A stretch of 64,000 bases of DNA from Erwinia sp. E_sp_B01_1 (GCF_036865545.1 NZ_CP142208.1:4092001-4156000); one strand, 5' to 3'; shown: positions 27,499-39,898, numbered from the stretch's first letter. Notes: generated by a model not told the origin, from the sequence alone. Numbers and translations: made by a program.

Positions 27499-27646
27499 GT
27501 TACTCTCTCCCATCCGGACTTTAACCGTCGGCCCCGGAATTACACCGGATCTGCTGACCTTCAAACCTGCTGGTCTGAAGCGCTCGCGGGCTTTCAGCTT
27601 GACGCCGATTTACCGCCGGTGGGGAATTTCGCCCCGCCCTGAGAAT
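27499..27646 (-). ncRNA. FMN riboswitch (RFN element) in the ribB leader
   Basis: Read on the minus strand, the leader contains the conserved RFN blocks in order: GGGGCGAAATTCCCCACCGG, GCGGTAAATC, AGCCCGCGAGCG, GGTCAGCAGATCCGGT, a TTCCGGGGCCGACGGT block and AAAGTCCGGATGGGAGAGAG. It begins about 110 bases before the ribB start, so FMN binding can control transcription or translation of ribB. In E. coli the same leader RNA is known as SroG. Confidence 0.95.
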
Positions 27647-27797
27647 AAGCCTGGTTACTATAACGCCGATAAAAAGTCAGGGCAACGAACAAAATGTGCG
27701 ATTAGCTGCCCATTTATCTGCTTTACTGATTTCTGGTTTATCCTTTCGGATTATCGCATTACACTTAAAGAAACTTTGCCGCTACCAGGAAGCCGCT

Positions 27798-28100
27798 ATG
27801 ATTGACCCTAAAAAAATTGAACAACTCGCCCGTCAGGTTCATGAGTCCATGCCAAAAGGGATCCGTGAGTTTGGCGACGACGTTGAAAAAATCCGTCAGA
27901 CACTGCAGTCGCAGCTGACCCGTTTAGATTTGGTCAATCGCGAAGAATTTGATGTGCAGACTCAGGTGTTATTACGCACCCGTGAGAAACTGGCCGTGCT
28001 GGAGCAGCGGATTGCCGAGCTGGAAAGTCGTGGTACTGAAGTGACAGCCAAAGCAGAAGTGGCACCCAAAGAGATCATCAAAACGGAAGATATGCAGTAA
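27798..28100 (+). CDS. ubiK: Ubiquinone biosynthesis accessory factor UbiK
   Basis: Small alpha-helical/coiled-coil protein (YqiC) that binds UbiJ and assists assembly of the aerobic ubiquinone biosynthesis complex; it is also linked to membrane fusion properties in Salmonella. It has 100 residues from ATG 27798 ([21 protein letters not shown]), the strongly conserved N-terminus. The C-terminal half ([18 protein letters not shown]) is a clear heptad coiled coil. It is divergent from the ribB leader and is followed by a strong terminator. Confidence 0.95.
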   Translation: MIDPKKIEQLARQVHESMPKGIREFGDDVEKIRQTLQSQLTRLDLVNREEFDVQTQVLLRTREKLAVLEQRIAELESRGTEVTAKAEVAPKEIIKTEDMQ

Positions 28101-28122
28101 TCCGTTTTGCGCTATAAAAAAA

Positions 28123-28149
28123 GGGGCGATCGCAGATCGCCCCTTTTTT
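28123..28149. terminator. Bidirectional terminator between ubiK and hldE
   Basis: A 9-bp perfect stem GGGGCGATC/GATCGCCCC (28123-28131 with 28135-28143) is preceded by seven A and followed by six T, between convergent genes. Confidence 0.9.
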
Positions 28150-28172
28150 GTTCATCCTGTTCTGCAAAGGCA

Positions 28173-29600
28173 TCAATCTTTCGATTTGATCGCTTTAATA
28201 ATATTGCTGGTTGAGATGCCGTCTTCAAAATTCAGCACGCGAACTTCACCGCCACTCGCCCACACCTCTTTACTGCCAGCGATATCCTCCGGCTTGTAAT
28301 CACCGCCCTTCACCAGCAAATCTGGCAGCACATCGGCAATCACACGCTGTGGAGTATCCTCTTCAAAAGGCACCACCCAGTCGACTGCTTCCAGCGCACC
28401 CAGCACAATCATCCTGTTCACCAGGGGATTGATCGGGCGGGTTTCCCCTTTCAGACGTTTGGTGGAAGCATCGCTGTTTACCGCTACGATCAGCCGGTCG
28501 CCAAGCTTACGCGCGTTTGCCAGATAGGAGACGTGACCCGCGTGCAGAATGTCGAAACAGCCGTTGGTCATCACCACTTTCTCACCGCGACGACGCGCCA
28601 GCGCGACAGCCTCTTTTAGCTGCGCTTCATCCATCACCCCAAAACCGGATTCCGGGCGGGCGCGGATAGCATTCTCCAGCTCAACAGGGGAAACGGTCGA
28701 CGTCCCCAGCTTACCGACCACAACGCCGGCGGCCGCGTTAGCCAAAAAGCAGCTCTCTTCCAGGGTATTGCCAGCCGCAAGCGCGGCCGCAAGCACACCA
28801 ATTACCGTATCGCCAGCGCCCGTAACATCATAAACTTCCTGCGCCTGAGTCGGCAGATGGAAAGGTTTTTTGCCCGGCTGGAGCAGGGTCATGCCATTCT
28901 CGGAACGGGTGACCAACAGGGCTGAAAGCTCAAACTTAGCCAACAGCTCCAGACCGCGTGCAACGATGTCCGCTTCGTCTTTGCACTTGCCCACAACCGC
29001 CTCGAACTCAGAGAGATTAGGCGTCAGGATGGTGGCACCCCGATAGCGTTCAAAATCGGTTCCCTTGGGATCGATCAGCACCGGCACATTCGCCTGACGG
29101 GCGATCTTAATGATGGTTTCAATGCTGGCCAGCGCACCTTTGCCATAATCGGAAAGGACCAGCGCACCCGCTTCAGGCAAGGCCCGGCGAATTCGCTCGT
29201 GCATTGGCTCAGGGTCAACCCCTTCAAAGCCCTCTTCAAAATCAAGGCGGATCAGCTGCTGATTACGCGACAGGATACGCAGTTTGGTGATGGTTGGATG
29301 AGTGGCGACGGCAACAAAATCACACTGCACTTTCACGCCGCTCAGGGTCGCATCCAGCGCACGCGCCGCATCATCAATGCCCGTTAAGCCCACCAGACGG
29401 GATTCCGCGCCCAGTGAAGCGATGTTCATGGCGACGTTAGCGGCGCCGCCAGGACGCTCTTCCACATTATCCACTTTGACAACCGGAACCGGGGCTTCAG
29501 GGGAGATGCGGCTGGTTGGGCCGTACCAGTAGCGATCCAGCATCACGTCGCCAACAACCAGAACACCCGCACGGTTAAAATCGGGCAGCGTAACTTTCAT
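28173..29600 (-). CDS. hldE: Bifunctional heptose 7-phosphate kinase / heptose 1-phosphate adenylyltransferase
   Basis: Makes ADP-heptose for the LPS inner core. The N-terminal ribokinase-fold domain (about 1-318) contains [11 protein letters not shown] and the anion-hole [11 protein letters not shown]; the C-terminal nucleotidyltransferase domain (about 344-475) has [15 protein letters not shown] with the HxGH motif. It has 475 residues from ATG 29600, which has GGAG eight bases upstream; the GTG three codons earlier is less well placed. It runs after glnE in the ygiF-glnE-hldE order of E. coli. Confidence 0.96.
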   Translation of the reverse strand: MKVTLPDFNRAGVLVVGDVMLDRYWYGPTSRISPEAPVPVVKVDNVEERPGGAANVAMNIASLGAESRLVGLTGIDDAARALDATLSGVKVQCDFVAVATHPTITKLRILSRNQQLIRLDFEEGFEGVDPEPMHERIRRALPEAGALVLSDYGKGALASIETIIKIARQANVPVLIDPKGTDFERYRGATILTPNLSEFEAVVGKCKDEADIVARGLELLAKFELSALLVTRSENGMTLLQPGKKPFHLPTQAQEVYDVTGAGDTVIGVLAAALAAGNTLEESCFLANAAAGVVVGKLGTSTVSPVELENAIRARPESGFGVMDEAQLKEAVALARRRGEKVVMTNGCFDILHAGHVSYLANARKLGDRLIVAVNSDASTKRLKGETRPINPLVNRMIVLGALEAVDWVVPFEEDTPQRVIADVLPDLLVKGGDYKPEDIAGSKEVWASGGEVRVLNFEDGISTSNIIKAIKSKD

Positions 29601-29690
29601 TCCAGACACTCCAGGCTGAAGTCAAAAATAGTGCGCGCGATGATAGCACAAGCAGGCTATCCCGCACGTTTGCATTCGGTAACAAAGGCC

Positions 29691-32525
29691 TTAATCACCA
29701 AACCAGCGTTGCCAACTGTCGTTGACGACCGCCTTCTCTTTGCTGAACAACTCGGGCGAAACCTGCCCCGGCCACTCCTGCAGTGCAAGGTGATGAAGCT
29801 CATCGCGCAGGGTGGTGTAGGCCTGCGTCAGCGCCTGCGCTTCCTCCGGACCGATCCTGCCGTCGTTCGCCATCAGCTCAAGAATACGAACGTTATCGGA
29901 CCAGCGCGTTAAACCAGGCTCGCTCGCGGCATAGCGTAAGACCAGATATTGCGTAATGAATTCAATATCGGTAATCCCACCCCGATCGGCTTTGATGTCC
30001 CAGCGTCCTTTCTGCTTGCTGCCAAGGTGCGTACGCATTTTCTCGCGCATCTCCCTGACCTCCGTTTTCAGCTTGTCTGGATCGCGCTGCAGACAGAGGA
30101 TATTGCGGCGAATATCATCAAAACGCCTGCTCAGGGCGGGCTCACCGAACACGATGCGGGCGCGCACCAGCGCCTGATGTTCCCAGGTCCAGGCTTCGTT
30201 GCGCTGATAATCGTCAAAGGCATCAAAAGTACTGACCAGCATGCCTGCAGCCCCTGAAGGGCGAAGGCGGGCGTCCACTTCATAAAGAATGCCGGAGGAG
30301 GTACGCGTGCTGAACAGGTGCATTACCCGCTGCGCCAGACGCAGATAGAACTGCCTGCCATCAATGCTGCGCTCACCTGAAGTTACCGCATCTGACGGAC
30401 AGTCGTGGAGAAACACCAGGTCCAGATCGGAGCTGTAACCCAGTTCCCATCCCCCAAGCTTGCCGTAGCCGACAACCGCGAAGCCGCGTTCGTGCCCTTC
30501 ACCGAGGTGATCGGGACGCCCGTAGCGCTGTACCATCATCTGCCAGGCCTGCTGAACAACCTGCTCAATCATCGCTTCTGCCAGCCAGGTGAGATGATCG
30601 CTGACTTTCATCACCGGCAGCGTTCCGGCGATATCGGCGGCGGCAATTCGCAGGTGCTGTGCCTGTTTGAACTGGCGCAGGGCTTCAAGCTGCTGCTCTT
30701 CATCCGCTTCAGGAATGCGCAACAGGTACTGCCGCAGTTCATCGCGATAGGCGTCGGTAGCCGTGGGCTGGTATAGCGTGGCCGGATCCAACAGCTCATC
30801 AAGCAGCAGCGGATAACGTGCCAGCTGGCTGGCGACCATTGGGGAAGCAGCGCAAAGACGGATCAGATGCTTCAGTGCCCCATGAAACTCGGTCAGCAGC
30901 TCCAGATAGGTGGTACGCGTTACGACGCCCAGAAGCAGCGGCGTCAGCCTGCTCAGGACCACGGCAGCGTCTTCCCTTGGGCAAACTTCGCTTAACAGGC
31001 GAGGCATTAACTGGTCCAGCGCCTGGCGTCCCCGTGGGCCAATGGTGCGTTTATCAACATCCTGACGAAACTCGGTGATCGCCCGAAGAAGACGCTGACG
31101 AGACTCCATTTCCAACTGGGGCACCAGCGGCGCCAGCTCGGCTTCTTCCAGATAATCCTGCCACAGCACGCTGTACTGATCGGCTTCTGTATTGCCACCG
31201 GTTTCCGGGGTGTCATCCCCGATAAGATCGTCGAAAATGGCGCGAACAGCCGCCATATGCCCTTCCAGTTGGTGAAGCAGAGCGGGCCAGCTTTCCGCTG
31301 CCATCGCCCAGGCGAGGCGGGCACGGTTAAGATCGTCATCAGGCAGAGTCTGGGTCTGTTCATCGTTAATGCTTTGCAGCAGATTCTCCAGACGACGCAG
31401 GAACAGATAAGCCCCTTCCAGCTCACCCAACTGGGCTGCGGGCAACAGGTTAAGTTCACCGATCGCTTTAAGCGTGGGCAGCAGGGAACGCAGTTGCAGA
31501 GAACGCTCGCGGCCTCCGCGAATAAGCTGGAAAACCTGGACGATAAATTCCGTTTCGCGGATCCCACCTGCGCCCAGTTTAATATTGTCTTTCAGGCCCC
31601 GCCGCCGCACCTCACGGGCAATCATACTTTTCATATTACGCAGCGACTGGATCACACTGAAATCGATGTAGCGGCGATAGATAAAAGGCCGCAGCATCTG
31701 CTGCAACTCCTGGCTCCAGCGGTCGTCAGTGCCGCCCATCAGGCGCGCTTTGACCATCGCATAGCGCTCCCAGTCGCGCCCCTGCTCCTGGTAGTAATCT
31801 TCCAGCGCGGCGAAGCTGAGCACCAGAGGGCCGCTGTCTCCGAAAGGCCGCAGGCGCATATCGACCCGGTAGACAAAGCCTTCTGCCGTGGGTTGATCCA
31901 GCACTTTAATCAGCCGCTGACCAAGACGGGTAAAGAACTGAGCATTGTCCAGCTCGCGCCGTCCGCCGGTGGTGGCACCGTTTTCCGGCCAGGTAAAAAT
32001 CAGATCGATATCAGAAGAGAAATTGAGTTCTCCGCCTCCCAGCTTGCCCATCCCCAGAATCAGCAGCGGCTGCGGCTCACCCGCCGCATTGACCGGCGTG
32101 CCAAATTCACGACAGCACGCCTGCCATAGCCAGTCACGGGCCGCTACGATCAGCGTCTCAGCGAGCATGCTGAGCTGTTGCAGGGAGTCTTCAGTGCTGC
32201 TGACGGCCAGCGTCTGCATCCAGCCTATTCGGGTCAGCATATGACGCCGGAACAGGCGCAGCTCGCGCATCAGGGCATTTTCATCCGCCACGCCAGCCAG
32301 TTTTTCCGCCAGCCACGCCGGATAGGCATGCCACTCATCCGGCTCAGGGGCGTTCAGTTGCAGGGCCTGCCACCATTCGGGATGGCGGGTCAGGTTTTCA
32401 TGAATGAAATCGCTGAATGCCAGTACGCCCTGCTGTTCAGCATTAAGCTCTCCCAGCGCCGGGCTGAGTTGTTGAGCCTGTTCAGCCAGCAAGGAAGGCA
32501 GGGCCTGAGAAGGTGATGGCAACAT
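29691..32525 (-). CDS. glnE: Glutamine synthetase adenylyltransferase/deadenylylase
   Basis: Bifunctional nitrogen regulator that adenylylates or deadenylylates glutamine synthetase under PII control. It has 944 residues (E. coli 946). Two nucleotidyltransferase domains are visible: an N-terminal one with [15 protein letters not shown] near 160-175 and a C-terminal one with [15 protein letters not shown] near 690-705. The linking segment [15 protein letters not shown] is conserved. Its N-terminal 30 residues differ from E. coli, as is common. It lies 64 bases downstream of ygiF. Confidence 0.96.
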   Translation of the reverse strand: MLPSPSQALPSLLAEQAQQLSPALGELNAEQQGVLAFSDFIHENLTRHPEWWQALQLNAPEPDEWHAYPAWLAEKLAGVADENALMRELRLFRRHMLTRIGWMQTLAVSSTEDSLQQLSMLAETLIVAARDWLWQACCREFGTPVNAAGEPQPLLILGMGKLGGGELNFSSDIDLIFTWPENGATTGGRRELDNAQFFTRLGQRLIKVLDQPTAEGFVYRVDMRLRPFGDSGPLVLSFAALEDYYQEQGRDWERYAMVKARLMGGTDDRWSQELQQMLRPFIYRRYIDFSVIQSLRNMKSMIAREVRRRGLKDNIKLGAGGIRETEFIVQVFQLIRGGRERSLQLRSLLPTLKAIGELNLLPAAQLGELEGAYLFLRRLENLLQSINDEQTQTLPDDDLNRARLAWAMAAESWPALLHQLEGHMAAVRAIFDDLIGDDTPETGGNTEADQYSVLWQDYLEEAELAPLVPQLEMESRQRLLRAITEFRQDVDKRTIGPRGRQALDQLMPRLLSEVCPREDAAVVLSRLTPLLLGVVTRTTYLELLTEFHGALKHLIRLCAASPMVASQLARYPLLLDELLDPATLYQPTATDAYRDELRQYLLRIPEADEEQQLEALRQFKQAQHLRIAAADIAGTLPVMKVSDHLTWLAEAMIEQVVQQAWQMMVQRYGRPDHLGEGHERGFAVVGYGKLGGWELGYSSDLDLVFLHDCPSDAVTSGERSIDGRQFYLRLAQRVMHLFSTRTSSGILYEVDARLRPSGAAGMLVSTFDAFDDYQRNEAWTWEHQALVRARIVFGEPALSRRFDDIRRNILCLQRDPDKLKTEVREMREKMRTHLGSKQKGRWDIKADRGGITDIEFITQYLVLRYAASEPGLTRWSDNVRILELMANDGRIGPEEAQALTQAYTTLRDELHHLALQEWPGQVSPELFSKEKAVVNDSWQRWFGD

Positions 32526-32589
32526 AAAAACTCCCTGTTGAACGCGATACTCTGTTTTTTACGGCTGGCTGCGTAGCTTATGTCCGGGC

Positions 32590-33894
32590 TCAGACGCTGC
32601 CATTTTTCCAGAAGGTCGGCTGCTTCAGCGCCTGACGGCTGTGACCTTCAAGCCAGATTTCCTGATTGGTTTCTATAGCCTGAGCAAGTTGCTGCCAGTT
32701 TTGTAACCAGGCATCCACCGCAACGCGATCGTAAGCGCCAGCCAGCAGACGTGCGGCGAGCAGCTGACGGTACAGGCGCGGCAGTTTGTCCTGATAGTCA
32801 TTCATCTGGCGCACTTCGCCAAAAGTCTCTTTGAGATCGGCTGAAATTCTGCCCAGCATAATGTCGCAGAAACGTTTAAAAGATCCCTGCAATTTGGCGT
32901 CGGCTTTGGCATTGATAAATCCGCGCCAGCGCTGAGTAACAATCCAGTTGGTGAGTGCTAACTGGGTATGCAGGGAGAGCGGGCTGAAACACAATGATTC
33001 TGCCTGCAGATTGCCTTCCAGCATCGCTTCTTCCAGAGCGATAAGCGACTGGCGAAGTTCAGTGCTGGCCTTGCGAGGCACCAGCCCGCTAAACAGAGAG
33101 AAGGTTTGACGCAGGGCTTCCAGAGCCTGATGCACTTCATGCTGTGCGCTGCTGTTACCCCGCAGCCACAGCTCTTCATGATACTGCCACTGGCTGAGGG
33201 CCAGAGTGAAGGCGGCCAGCATGCCCTCTTCCACCGTGGCTTTGGGTTTCACCTGAAGCAGGGTAACCGGACGCAGTTCGCGGGCCGGATTGCCTTTTGC
33301 CAGCACATATCCGCGCGCCGCTTTACTCAGGCTACCAAGGCGCAGGCCACCCAGGCTGGTCAGCTCACTGGCAAAGGCCAGCAGGTCGTCACGCTCACCG
33401 CTTTTCAACTCCAGCTCGATTTCACTCAGAGGTTCACTCAACTCACCGGCACTGACTTCGCCCGTATCAAAAGCAATTTCGATCTCGCTGTTAAGGTAAG
33501 TGACCACCCACTTTTCGCGATTAAAGTGCGTGCTGAACAGCGGTTTTAACTGCTGTTGCAACGCCGCCAGGTCGCAGCCTGCCGGCCAGATTTCTGCCGG
33601 TAGCTGTTCAATAGCCAGTTCGGGTTTATCCAGCGCCACATTGTATTCCGGGCGCTGATGCAGGCCGCCCAGGGTCTGCCCTGCTGCCTTCAGCGTCATC
33701 TCATAGCTGTCACCAAAGCCGCGGATGCGCAGACCCATGTCCCAGCGCCGGAGCTGACTGTCAGCCGTTTCGTAGTAGATGTTCGTCAATTTTGACGGCG
33801 CACTGTGCTGATGCGGCCAGTTAGCCATCAGCAAAGGCAGTTTTTCAGCGGCTTCCGGCGTGGCAATGAACTTTACTTCGATTTCTATGGTCAT
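32590..33894 (-). CDS. ygiF: Inorganic triphosphatase YgiF (CYTH-CHAD)
   Basis: The E. coli protein hydrolyses inorganic tripolyphosphate. It has 434 residues. The N-terminal CYTH domain (about 1-200) starts with the signature EIEVKF and contains further acidic and basic tunnel residues (YETADSQLRRWDMGLRIRG; REKWVV). The C-terminal CHAD domain (about 220-425) is histidine- and arginine-rich helical (LVPRKASTELRQSL; FKRFCDIML). It is first in the ygiF-glnE-hldE series. Confidence 0.94.
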   Translation of the reverse strand: MTIEIEVKFIATPEAAEKLPLLMANWPHQHSAPSKLTNIYYETADSQLRRWDMGLRIRGFGDSYEMTLKAAGQTLGGLHQRPEYNVALDKPELAIEQLPAEIWPAGCDLAALQQQLKPLFSTHFNREKWVVTYLNSEIEIAFDTGEVSAGELSEPLSEIELELKSGERDDLLAFASELTSLGGLRLGSLSKAARGYVLAKGNPARELRPVTLLQVKPKATVEEGMLAAFTLALSQWQYHEELWLRGNSSAQHEVHQALEALRQTFSLFSGLVPRKASTELRQSLIALEEAMLEGNLQAESLCFSPLSLHTQLALTNWIVTQRWRGFINAKADAKLQGSFKRFCDIMLGRISADLKETFGEVRQMNDYQDKLPRLYRQLLAARLLAGAYDRVAVDAWLQNWQQLAQAIETNQEIWLEGHSRQALKQPTFWKNGSV

Positions 33895-34189
33895 ATTTTC
33901 TTAATCAGGATTAGCGGTTCAGTACAGGGATTATGGCCCAGTCAGGCCCCCTTATTTTTCGTCATTTTATGCGTAATGCAGTAACATCGCAGCGAAATAT
34001 CAGGAGGTCGCCGGCCAGATATGAGCAGAAGAGTAATGCAGAATCGCCGTGACTGTCTCTGCTTTCTTCTGCTTTCATAACGCGTTTCGCACCGGCCCGA
34101 GACCAGGAAAGTTCTCATTCAGCTTTGTGCGAGCCATCTCCAGACTGTTCCATTACTTTTTTCCAGGATTCACCTTAAAAAGACATCGA

Positions 34190-34810
34190 ATGAAAAAAAC
34201 TCATCTTATTGGCCTTACTTTACTGACTTTTAGCGTAGCAGCATCCGTTCATGCCGAAGAGAAACGCTATATTTCCGACGAGCTTTCGACCTGGGTTCGC
34301 AGTGGCCCAAGTGATGATTACCGCCTTGTTGGAACCCTGAACGCCGGGGAAGAGGTAGAACTGCTGCAGACCAATGACAGCACGCATTACGCGCAGATCC
34401 GCGACGCCACTGGCCGCACTAACTGGATCCCGCTTGCTCAGCTCAGCCAGCAGCCAAGCCTGCGTACTCGTGTACCGCAACTGGAGCAGCAGGTCAAAGA
34501 CCTGACCGACAAGCTGGCTAACATTGATGGTAGCTGGAATCAGCGCACTGCGGAAATGCAGAAAAAGGTCGCAGGCAGCGACGGCGCGATCAACGGCCTG
34601 AAACAGGAAAACCAGAAGCTGAAGAATGAACTGGTGGTTGCGCAGAAAAAAGTGAATGCCGCCAACGTTCAGCTTGATGACAAGCAGCGCACCATCATTA
34701 TGCAGTGGTTTATGTATGGCGGCGGCGTCGCCGGTGTCGGCCTGCTGCTGGGTCTGCTGTTACCTCATATGATCCCAAGCCGTAAAAAGAAAGATCGCTG
34801 GATGAACTGA
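34190..34810 (+). CDS. ygiM: SH3-domain membrane protein YgiM
   Basis: Protein of the TIGR04211 family, 206 residues, as in E. coli, from ATG 34190. A signal peptide (MKKTHLIGLTLLTFSVAASVHA) is followed by a bacterial SH3 domain (residues 23-90; YISDELSTWVRSGPSDDYRLVG), a coiled coil (about 95-165) and a C-terminal membrane helix near 172-192 ending in a basic tail. The precise role is unknown; the architecture suggests a periplasmic peptide- or peptidoglycan-sensing protein anchored in the inner membrane. It precedes cca. Confidence 0.93.
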   Translation: MKKTHLIGLTLLTFSVAASVHAEEKRYISDELSTWVRSGPSDDYRLVGTLNAGEEVELLQTNDSTHYAQIRDATGRTNWIPLAQLSQQPSLRTRVPQLEQQVKDLTDKLANIDGSWNQRTAEMQKKVAGSDGAINGLKQENQKLKNELVVAQKKVNAANVQLDDKQRTIIMQWFMYGGGVAGVGLLLGLLLPHMIPSRKKKDRWMN

Positions 34811-34943
34811 TTGTCTCCTGCCGTCCGTTCAGGGCATCCATTGATGCCCTCTTCCGCCTGCCTGTCAAACTGCTTCCGCCTGGGTATGACAGGATCTACA
34901 CTTTAAGTATGATGTCTTAAACGTTTAACTCTGGAGCGTGGTA

Positions 34944-36170
34944 GTGAAGACTTACCTTGTCGGTGGCGCGGTACGCGATGCACTGTTAAATCTGCCGGTC
35001 AAAGACAAAGATTGGGTAGTAGTAGGCGCCTCACCTCCGGCAATGCTGGAACTGGGGTATGAGCAGGTAGGCCGTGATTTCCCGGTTTTTCTTCATCCTG
35101 AGACGCATGAAGAGTATGCGCTGGCGCGAACCGAGAGAAAAAGTGGGCGTGGCTATACAGGCTTTGTCTGTTATTCCGCCCCGGACGTAACGCTTGAGCA
35201 GGACCTGCAGCGTCGCGACCTGACCATCAATGCCATTGCCCAGGACGAGACAGGCCATTTTTACGATCCCTACGGGGGACGCGCCGACATCGAACAACGT
35301 CAGTTGCGCCATGTGTCAGAAGCGTTCAACGAAGATCCCCTTCGTGTCCTGCGTGTTGCCCGCTTTGCGGCGCGATTCGCCCATCTGAACTTTGTGGTGG
35401 CCGACGAAACCCAGGCGCTGATGCGCTGGATGGTTGAGAGCGGAGAGTTAAATACGCTGACGCCAGAGCGGGTCTGGAAAGAAACGGAAAAAGCGCTGGA
35501 AACCCCTAATCCCCAGGTTTATTTCCAGGTGCTGAAAGATTGTGGTGCGCTGGCCGTGCTGTTCCCGGAGCTGGATAACCTTTATGGCGTACCGGCACCG
35601 GCAAAGTGGCATCCTGAGATCGACACCGGCATCCATGCGCTGATGACGCTGGCCATTGCCGCTCAGCTCAGTCCTGAGGTGGATATCCGTTTTGCCACCC
35701 TGTTCCATGATGTTGGTAAAGCCCTTACGCCCCCCGAAAAATGGCCCAGTCACCACGGCCACGGCCCGGCAGGTGTCCCACTGGTTGAAAACCTCTGTCA
35801 GCGCCTTCGCGTACCCAATGCCATACGCGATCTGGCTCTGCTGGTTACCGAATTTCACGATCTGGTCCATACCGTTGAGCGTCAAAGTCCTGAAACGCTG
35901 ATTGCCCTGTTTGATCGTATCGATGCCTGGCGTAAGCCGCATCGTGTAGAGCAGATAGCGCTGACCAGCGAAGCCGATGCCCGTGGACGGACAGGTTTTG
36001 AAAACAATGCTTACCCGCAGGGAGATTTCCTGCGTCAGGCTTTTGCCATTGCCCTTGGCATCCCGACAAAAGACGTGGTGGCGGCAGGTTTCAAAGGCGG
36101 AGAAGTCAGAGAAGAGTTAACCAGAAGAAGGATTACGGCACTGGCTCAGTGGAAGGCATCTCAGGGTTAA
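34944..36170 (+). CDS. cca: Multifunctional CCA tRNA nucleotidyltransferase
   Basis: Adds and repairs the 3'-CCA end of tRNAs; the E. coli enzyme also has HD-domain phosphohydrolase activity. It has 408 residues from GTG 34944 ([14 protein letters not shown]), which has CTGGAG seven bases upstream; the GTG at 34938 abuts that site. The class II nucleotidyltransferase motifs [21 protein letters not shown] and [16 protein letters not shown] are present. The HD domain has HPEIDTGIH and [12 protein letters not shown] near residues 225-260. Confidence 0.95.
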   Translation: MKTYLVGGAVRDALLNLPVKDKDWVVVGASPPAMLELGYEQVGRDFPVFLHPETHEEYALARTERKSGRGYTGFVCYSAPDVTLEQDLQRRDLTINAIAQDETGHFYDPYGGRADIEQRQLRHVSEAFNEDPLRVLRVARFAARFAHLNFVVADETQALMRWMVESGELNTLTPERVWKETEKALETPNPQVYFQVLKDCGALAVLFPELDNLYGVPAPAKWHPEIDTGIHALMTLAIAAQLSPEVDIRFATLFHDVGKALTPPEKWPSHHGHGPAGVPLVENLCQRLRVPNAIRDLALLVTEFHDLVHTVERQSPETLIALFDRIDAWRKPHRVEQIALTSEADARGRTGFENNAYPQGDFLRQAFAIALGIPTKDVVAAGFKGGEVREELTRRRITALAQWKASQG

Positions 36171-36216
36171 TACTGGTCCGGAGCCGGCCAGAAAAGCCGA
36201 CTCCGGGACAGGGCGG

Positions 36217-37035
36217 TTAGACGAAGATCATATAAACCGCTGCGGCTACGATAAAGCGATAGATAGCAAACGGCACGAACGAGATGCGCTGAATCAGCTT
36301 CAGGAACACCTTGATGGCAATCATCGCGACGATAAAGGCCACGATAAAGCCCGTTGCAAACATCGGGAAATCAGCCACGGTCAGGAAGCCATAACTCTTA
36401 TAGAGATCCAGCACCGTTGCGCCCATCATCATCGGCACCGCCAGGATGAAGGAGAATTCAGAGGCCGCGTAACGGCTCACGCCCATCAACATACCGCCGG
36501 AGATAGTGGCTCCTGAGCGGGAGAAGCCCGGCCAGAGCGCCAGACACTGGAAACACCCGATAATGAAAGCCTGGCGATAGGTTATATCATCAAGGCCCAC
36601 TGCTTTTGGCTGTTTAGGTTTCAGATATTCTGCCGCCAGCAACAGTACACCGCCCACAACCAGCGCATACATCACGTTGATCGGATTAAATAATTGTTTG
36701 ATTTGATCGTGGAGAACCAGACCAATAACCACCGCCGGCACCATGCCCAGCAGGATATGAATCAGCGACAGATGACCCGTCCCTGTGCCTTCGTGAGGTT
36801 CCTGACCGAAATGAATGCCGATCAAACCGAACAGCCGGCGCCAGAACATCACCACAACCGCTAAAATTGAACCCAGTTGGATTACCACTTCAAAGGTTTC
36901 TGCTTTTTCGCCTTCAAAACCCAACAGATGACCGACAATGATCATATGGCCGGTGGATGAAACAGGTAAAAACTCCGTTAACCCTTCAACAATGCCAAGT
37001 ATTGCTGCCACCCATAGCTGATGAATATCTGCCAT
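36217..37035 (-). CDS. uppP: Undecaprenyl-diphosphatase
   Basis: Inner-membrane BacA-type phosphatase that recycles the lipid carrier of peptidoglycan and other polysaccharides; overexpression gives bacitracin resistance. It has 272 residues from ATG 37035 ([18 protein letters not shown]), agreeing with the family. The active-site blocks are intact: [16 protein letters not shown] at the N-terminus and [14 protein letters not shown] near residue 170. Multiple membrane segments are evident. Confidence 0.96.
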   Translation of the reverse strand: MADIHQLWVAAILGIVEGLTEFLPVSSTGHMIIVGHLLGFEGEKAETFEVVIQLGSILAVVVMFWRRLFGLIGIHFGQEPHEGTGTGHLSLIHILLGMVPAVVIGLVLHDQIKQLFNPINVMYALVVGGVLLLAAEYLKPKQPKAVGLDDITYRQAFIIGCFQCLALWPGFSRSGATISGGMLMGVSRYAASEFSFILAVPMMMGATVLDLYKSYGFLTVADFPMFATGFIVAFIVAMIAIKVFLKLIQRISFVPFAIYRFIVAAAVYMIFV

Positions 37036-37178
37036 CAAATCTACCCCTATCCGTATAAAAATCAGTAAAAAGGCGGTCGCTTCACGCTTCCGCCAAATTG
37101 TGCCAGCACAATGTGAGGCCAACCTTAAGACAGAGCATAATGTGGTTTGGTTTCATCGTGATGGCAATCACATTGAAC

Positions 37179-37538
37179 TTATTTCGGATTAGTCCCGCGC
37201 TCAATGATTACGCCAACCTGTGCCGCCTGCGCCACAGCGCCGGGCTTACTGAGTTTTATCCGCACCCAGGGAGAGTTGAAACGCGTCAGCAGCAGAGCCG
37301 CAACTTCTTCAGCTACGCGCTCAACCAGGGCGAATTTTCCGCCTGCAACATGATTAATGATGGTCTCAGAGACATCGGCATAGCTCAGACAGTCATTAAC
37401 GTCATCGCTGGCTGCGGCCTGGCGATTATCCCAGGCCATTTCGACATCGAACACCAGCTTCTGTTGAATGGTTTGTTCCCAGTCATAAACACCAATGGTG
37501 GTGATGACCGACAGTTGTTCGATAAATACAATATCCAT
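37179..37538 (-). CDS. folB: Dihydroneopterin aldolase
   Basis: Folate pathway enzyme that cleaves (and epimerises) 7,8-dihydroneopterin to 6-hydroxymethyl-dihydropterin and glycolaldehyde. It has 119 residues (E. coli 122), starting MDIVFIEQLSVITTIGVYDWE. The catalytic residues E21 (YDWE) and K98 (KLSKPGAV) are present. It is divergent from plsY with about 107 bases between the starts. Confidence 0.96.
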   Translation of the reverse strand: MDIVFIEQLSVITTIGVYDWEQTIQQKLVFDVEMAWDNRQAAASDDVNDCLSYADVSETIINHVAGGKFALVERVAEEVAALLLTRFNSPWVRIKLSKPGAVAQAAQVGVIIERGTNPK

Positions 37539-37645
37539 GATGGCTGTCTCTGTTTTTGTGGTTGCCGGATATCACTTCCGGCGGATTATGCGTATTATCC
37601 ACGGATGACGAGAACAAAACGACCCCTACAAGATGGAACGGTGTT

Positions 37646-38263
37646 ATGAGTGTATTCGCGCTTGGTATGATTCTTTTCGCGTATCTGTGCGGCTCCATTT
37701 CCAGCGCGATCCTGGTTTGCCGACTGTTCAGATTACCCGATCCCCGCCTTAACGGTTCTGGCAACCCTGGTGCGACCAATGTGCTGCGTATTGGCGGAAA
37801 AGTCCCTGCGGTGTTGGTGCTGGTCTTTGATGTGCTCAAAGGCATGCTGCCGGTCTGGCTTGCTTATCACTATGGCGTCTCGCCACTCTGGCTTGGTCTG
37901 GTCGCTATCGCCGCCTGCCTCGGTCATATCTATCCGGTATTTTTTCATTTCAAAGGTGGCAAAGGCGTGGCCACGGCTTTTGGTGCCATTGCGCCCATCG
38001 GCTGGGACCTGACCGGCCTGATGACCGGCACCTGGCTGCTGACCGTACTGCTGAGTGGTTACTCCTCGCTGGGCGCGATTGTCAGCGCGCTGATCGCCCC
38101 CTTCTACGTCTGGTGGTTTAAACCCCAGCTCACTTTTCCGGTAGCGATGCTTTCATGCCTGGTTTTACTGCGTCATCACGACAACATTCAGCGTCTGTGG
38201 CGGGGCCAGGAAACAAAAATCTGGAAGAAGAAAAAGAAGAAAGACGAGCGGCCAGTGGAATAG
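37646..38263 (+). CDS. plsY: Acyl-phosphate:glycerol-3-phosphate acyltransferase
   Basis: Inner-membrane enzyme that puts the first acyl chain on glycerol 3-phosphate using acyl-phosphate. It has 205 residues, as in E. coli, from ATG 37646. Family motifs: [12 protein letters not shown] near residue 13, [12 protein letters not shown] near 36 and [12 protein letters not shown] near 100. The very basic C-terminus (KKKKKKDE) is on the cytoplasmic side. A shared terminator separates it from the convergent tsaD. Confidence 0.96.
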   Translation: MSVFALGMILFAYLCGSISSAILVCRLFRLPDPRLNGSGNPGATNVLRIGGKVPAVLVLVFDVLKGMLPVWLAYHYGVSPLWLGLVAIAACLGHIYPVFFHFKGGKGVATAFGAIAPIGWDLTGLMTGTWLLTVLLSGYSSLGAIVSALIAPFYVWWFKPQLTFPVAMLSCLVLLRHHDNIQRLWRGQETKIWKKKKKKDERPVE

Positions 38264-38313
38264 ATGAACGGCCAGTCACCGAGCGTGGATTGAGGCTGCT
38301 GCCTGATATAACC

Positions 38314-38346
38314 AAAAACGCCTGATGAGTTTCATCAGGCGTTTTT
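38314..38346. terminator. Bidirectional terminator between plsY and tsaD
   Basis: A 10-bp stem CGCCTGATGA/TCATCAGGCG (38319-38328 with 38332-38341) with five A before and five T after, between convergent genes. Confidence 0.9.
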
Positions 38347-38362
38347 GTATTCAGCGCTAAGG

Positions 38363-39379
38363 CTAAGCAATGGCTGGCAGCTCAGCCAGCGGCCAGCGAG
38401 GCCGCACGGTCACGCTCAGCTCAGCACGGGTTCCGCCTTTCAGGCGAACCAGCCCGGCATAGGCGATCATCGCGCCATTGTCGGTGCAGAATTCCGGGCG
38501 GGCATAGAAAACTTCACCGCCCCGCGCTTTCATCACATCGGCCATTTTGCTGCGCAGCGTCCGGTTGGCACTCACGCCACCGGCGATTACCAGCCGCTTA
38601 AAGCCGGTCTGCTCCAGCGCCCGTTTGCATTTGATCGCCAGCGTATCCACTACAGCATCTTCAAACGCCCGGGCGATGTCCGCACGCGTCTGATCGTCAT
38701 TGCTGTTTTCACGAATGGTGTTGGCCGCGAAAGTTTTCAGGCCGGAGAAGCTGAAATCCAGCCCCGGACGATCGGTCATCGGACGGGGAAAGACAAACCG
38801 CCGTTCCTTTCCCTGCTCCGCCATTTTTGACAGCATCGGACCGCCGGGATAATCCAGACCCAGCAGCTTGGCCGTTTTATCAAAAGCTTCACCAGCCGCA
38901 TCATCAACGGACTCACCCAGCAGCGTGTATTCACCAATACCGGTAACGCTGATCAGCTGAGTGTGGCCGCCGGAAACCAGCAGGGCGACAAAAGGAAACG
39001 CCGGAGGATTCTCTTCCAGCATCGGAGCGAGAAGATGGCCTTCCATATGGTGCACAGGGATCGCAGGCACGTCCCAGGCAAAGGCCAGAGAGCGGCCAAT
39101 GGTCGCGCCTACCAGCAAAGCCCCTACCAGCCCCGGCCCCGCCGTATAGGCCACGGCATCAATATCCTGCGCCTGAAGCCCGGCTTCTTTCAATGCCGCC
39201 TGAATCAGCGGCACGGTTTTGCGCACGTGATCGCGCGAGGCCAGTTCCGGGACCACTCCACCGTAATCGGCGTGCAGTTTGACCTGGCTGTAAAGTTGAT
39301 TGGCAAGTAAACCGGCCGCATCATCATAAATAGCGATACCAGTTTCATCGCAGGACGTTTCAATTCCGAGCACACGCAT
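38363..39379 (-). CDS. tsaD: tRNA N6-threonylcarbamoyladenosine transferase TsaD
   Basis: Transfers the threonylcarbamoyl group to A37 of ANN-decoding tRNAs together with TsaB and TsaE; essential in E. coli. It has 338 residues (E. coli 337). ASKHA fold; the metal-binding histidines H111 and H115 lie in VHHMEGHL, and the nucleotide-binding [10 protein letters not shown] and IAGGVSANR blocks are present. Divergent from rpsU as in all close relatives. Confidence 0.97.
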   Translation of the reverse strand: MRVLGIETSCDETGIAIYDDAAGLLANQLYSQVKLHADYGGVVPELASRDHVRKTVPLIQAALKEAGLQAQDIDAVAYTAGPGLVGALLVGATIGRSLAFAWDVPAIPVHHMEGHLLAPMLEENPPAFPFVALLVSGGHTQLISVTGIGEYTLLGESVDDAAGEAFDKTAKLLGLDYPGGPMLSKMAEQGKERRFVFPRPMTDRPGLDFSFSGLKTFAANTIRENSNDDQTRADIARAFEDAVVDTLAIKCKRALEQTGFKRLVIAGGVSANRTLRSKMADVMKARGGEVFYARPEFCTDNGAMIAYAGLVRLKGGTRAELSVTVRPRWPLAELPAIA

Positions 39380-39898
<519 letters not shown>
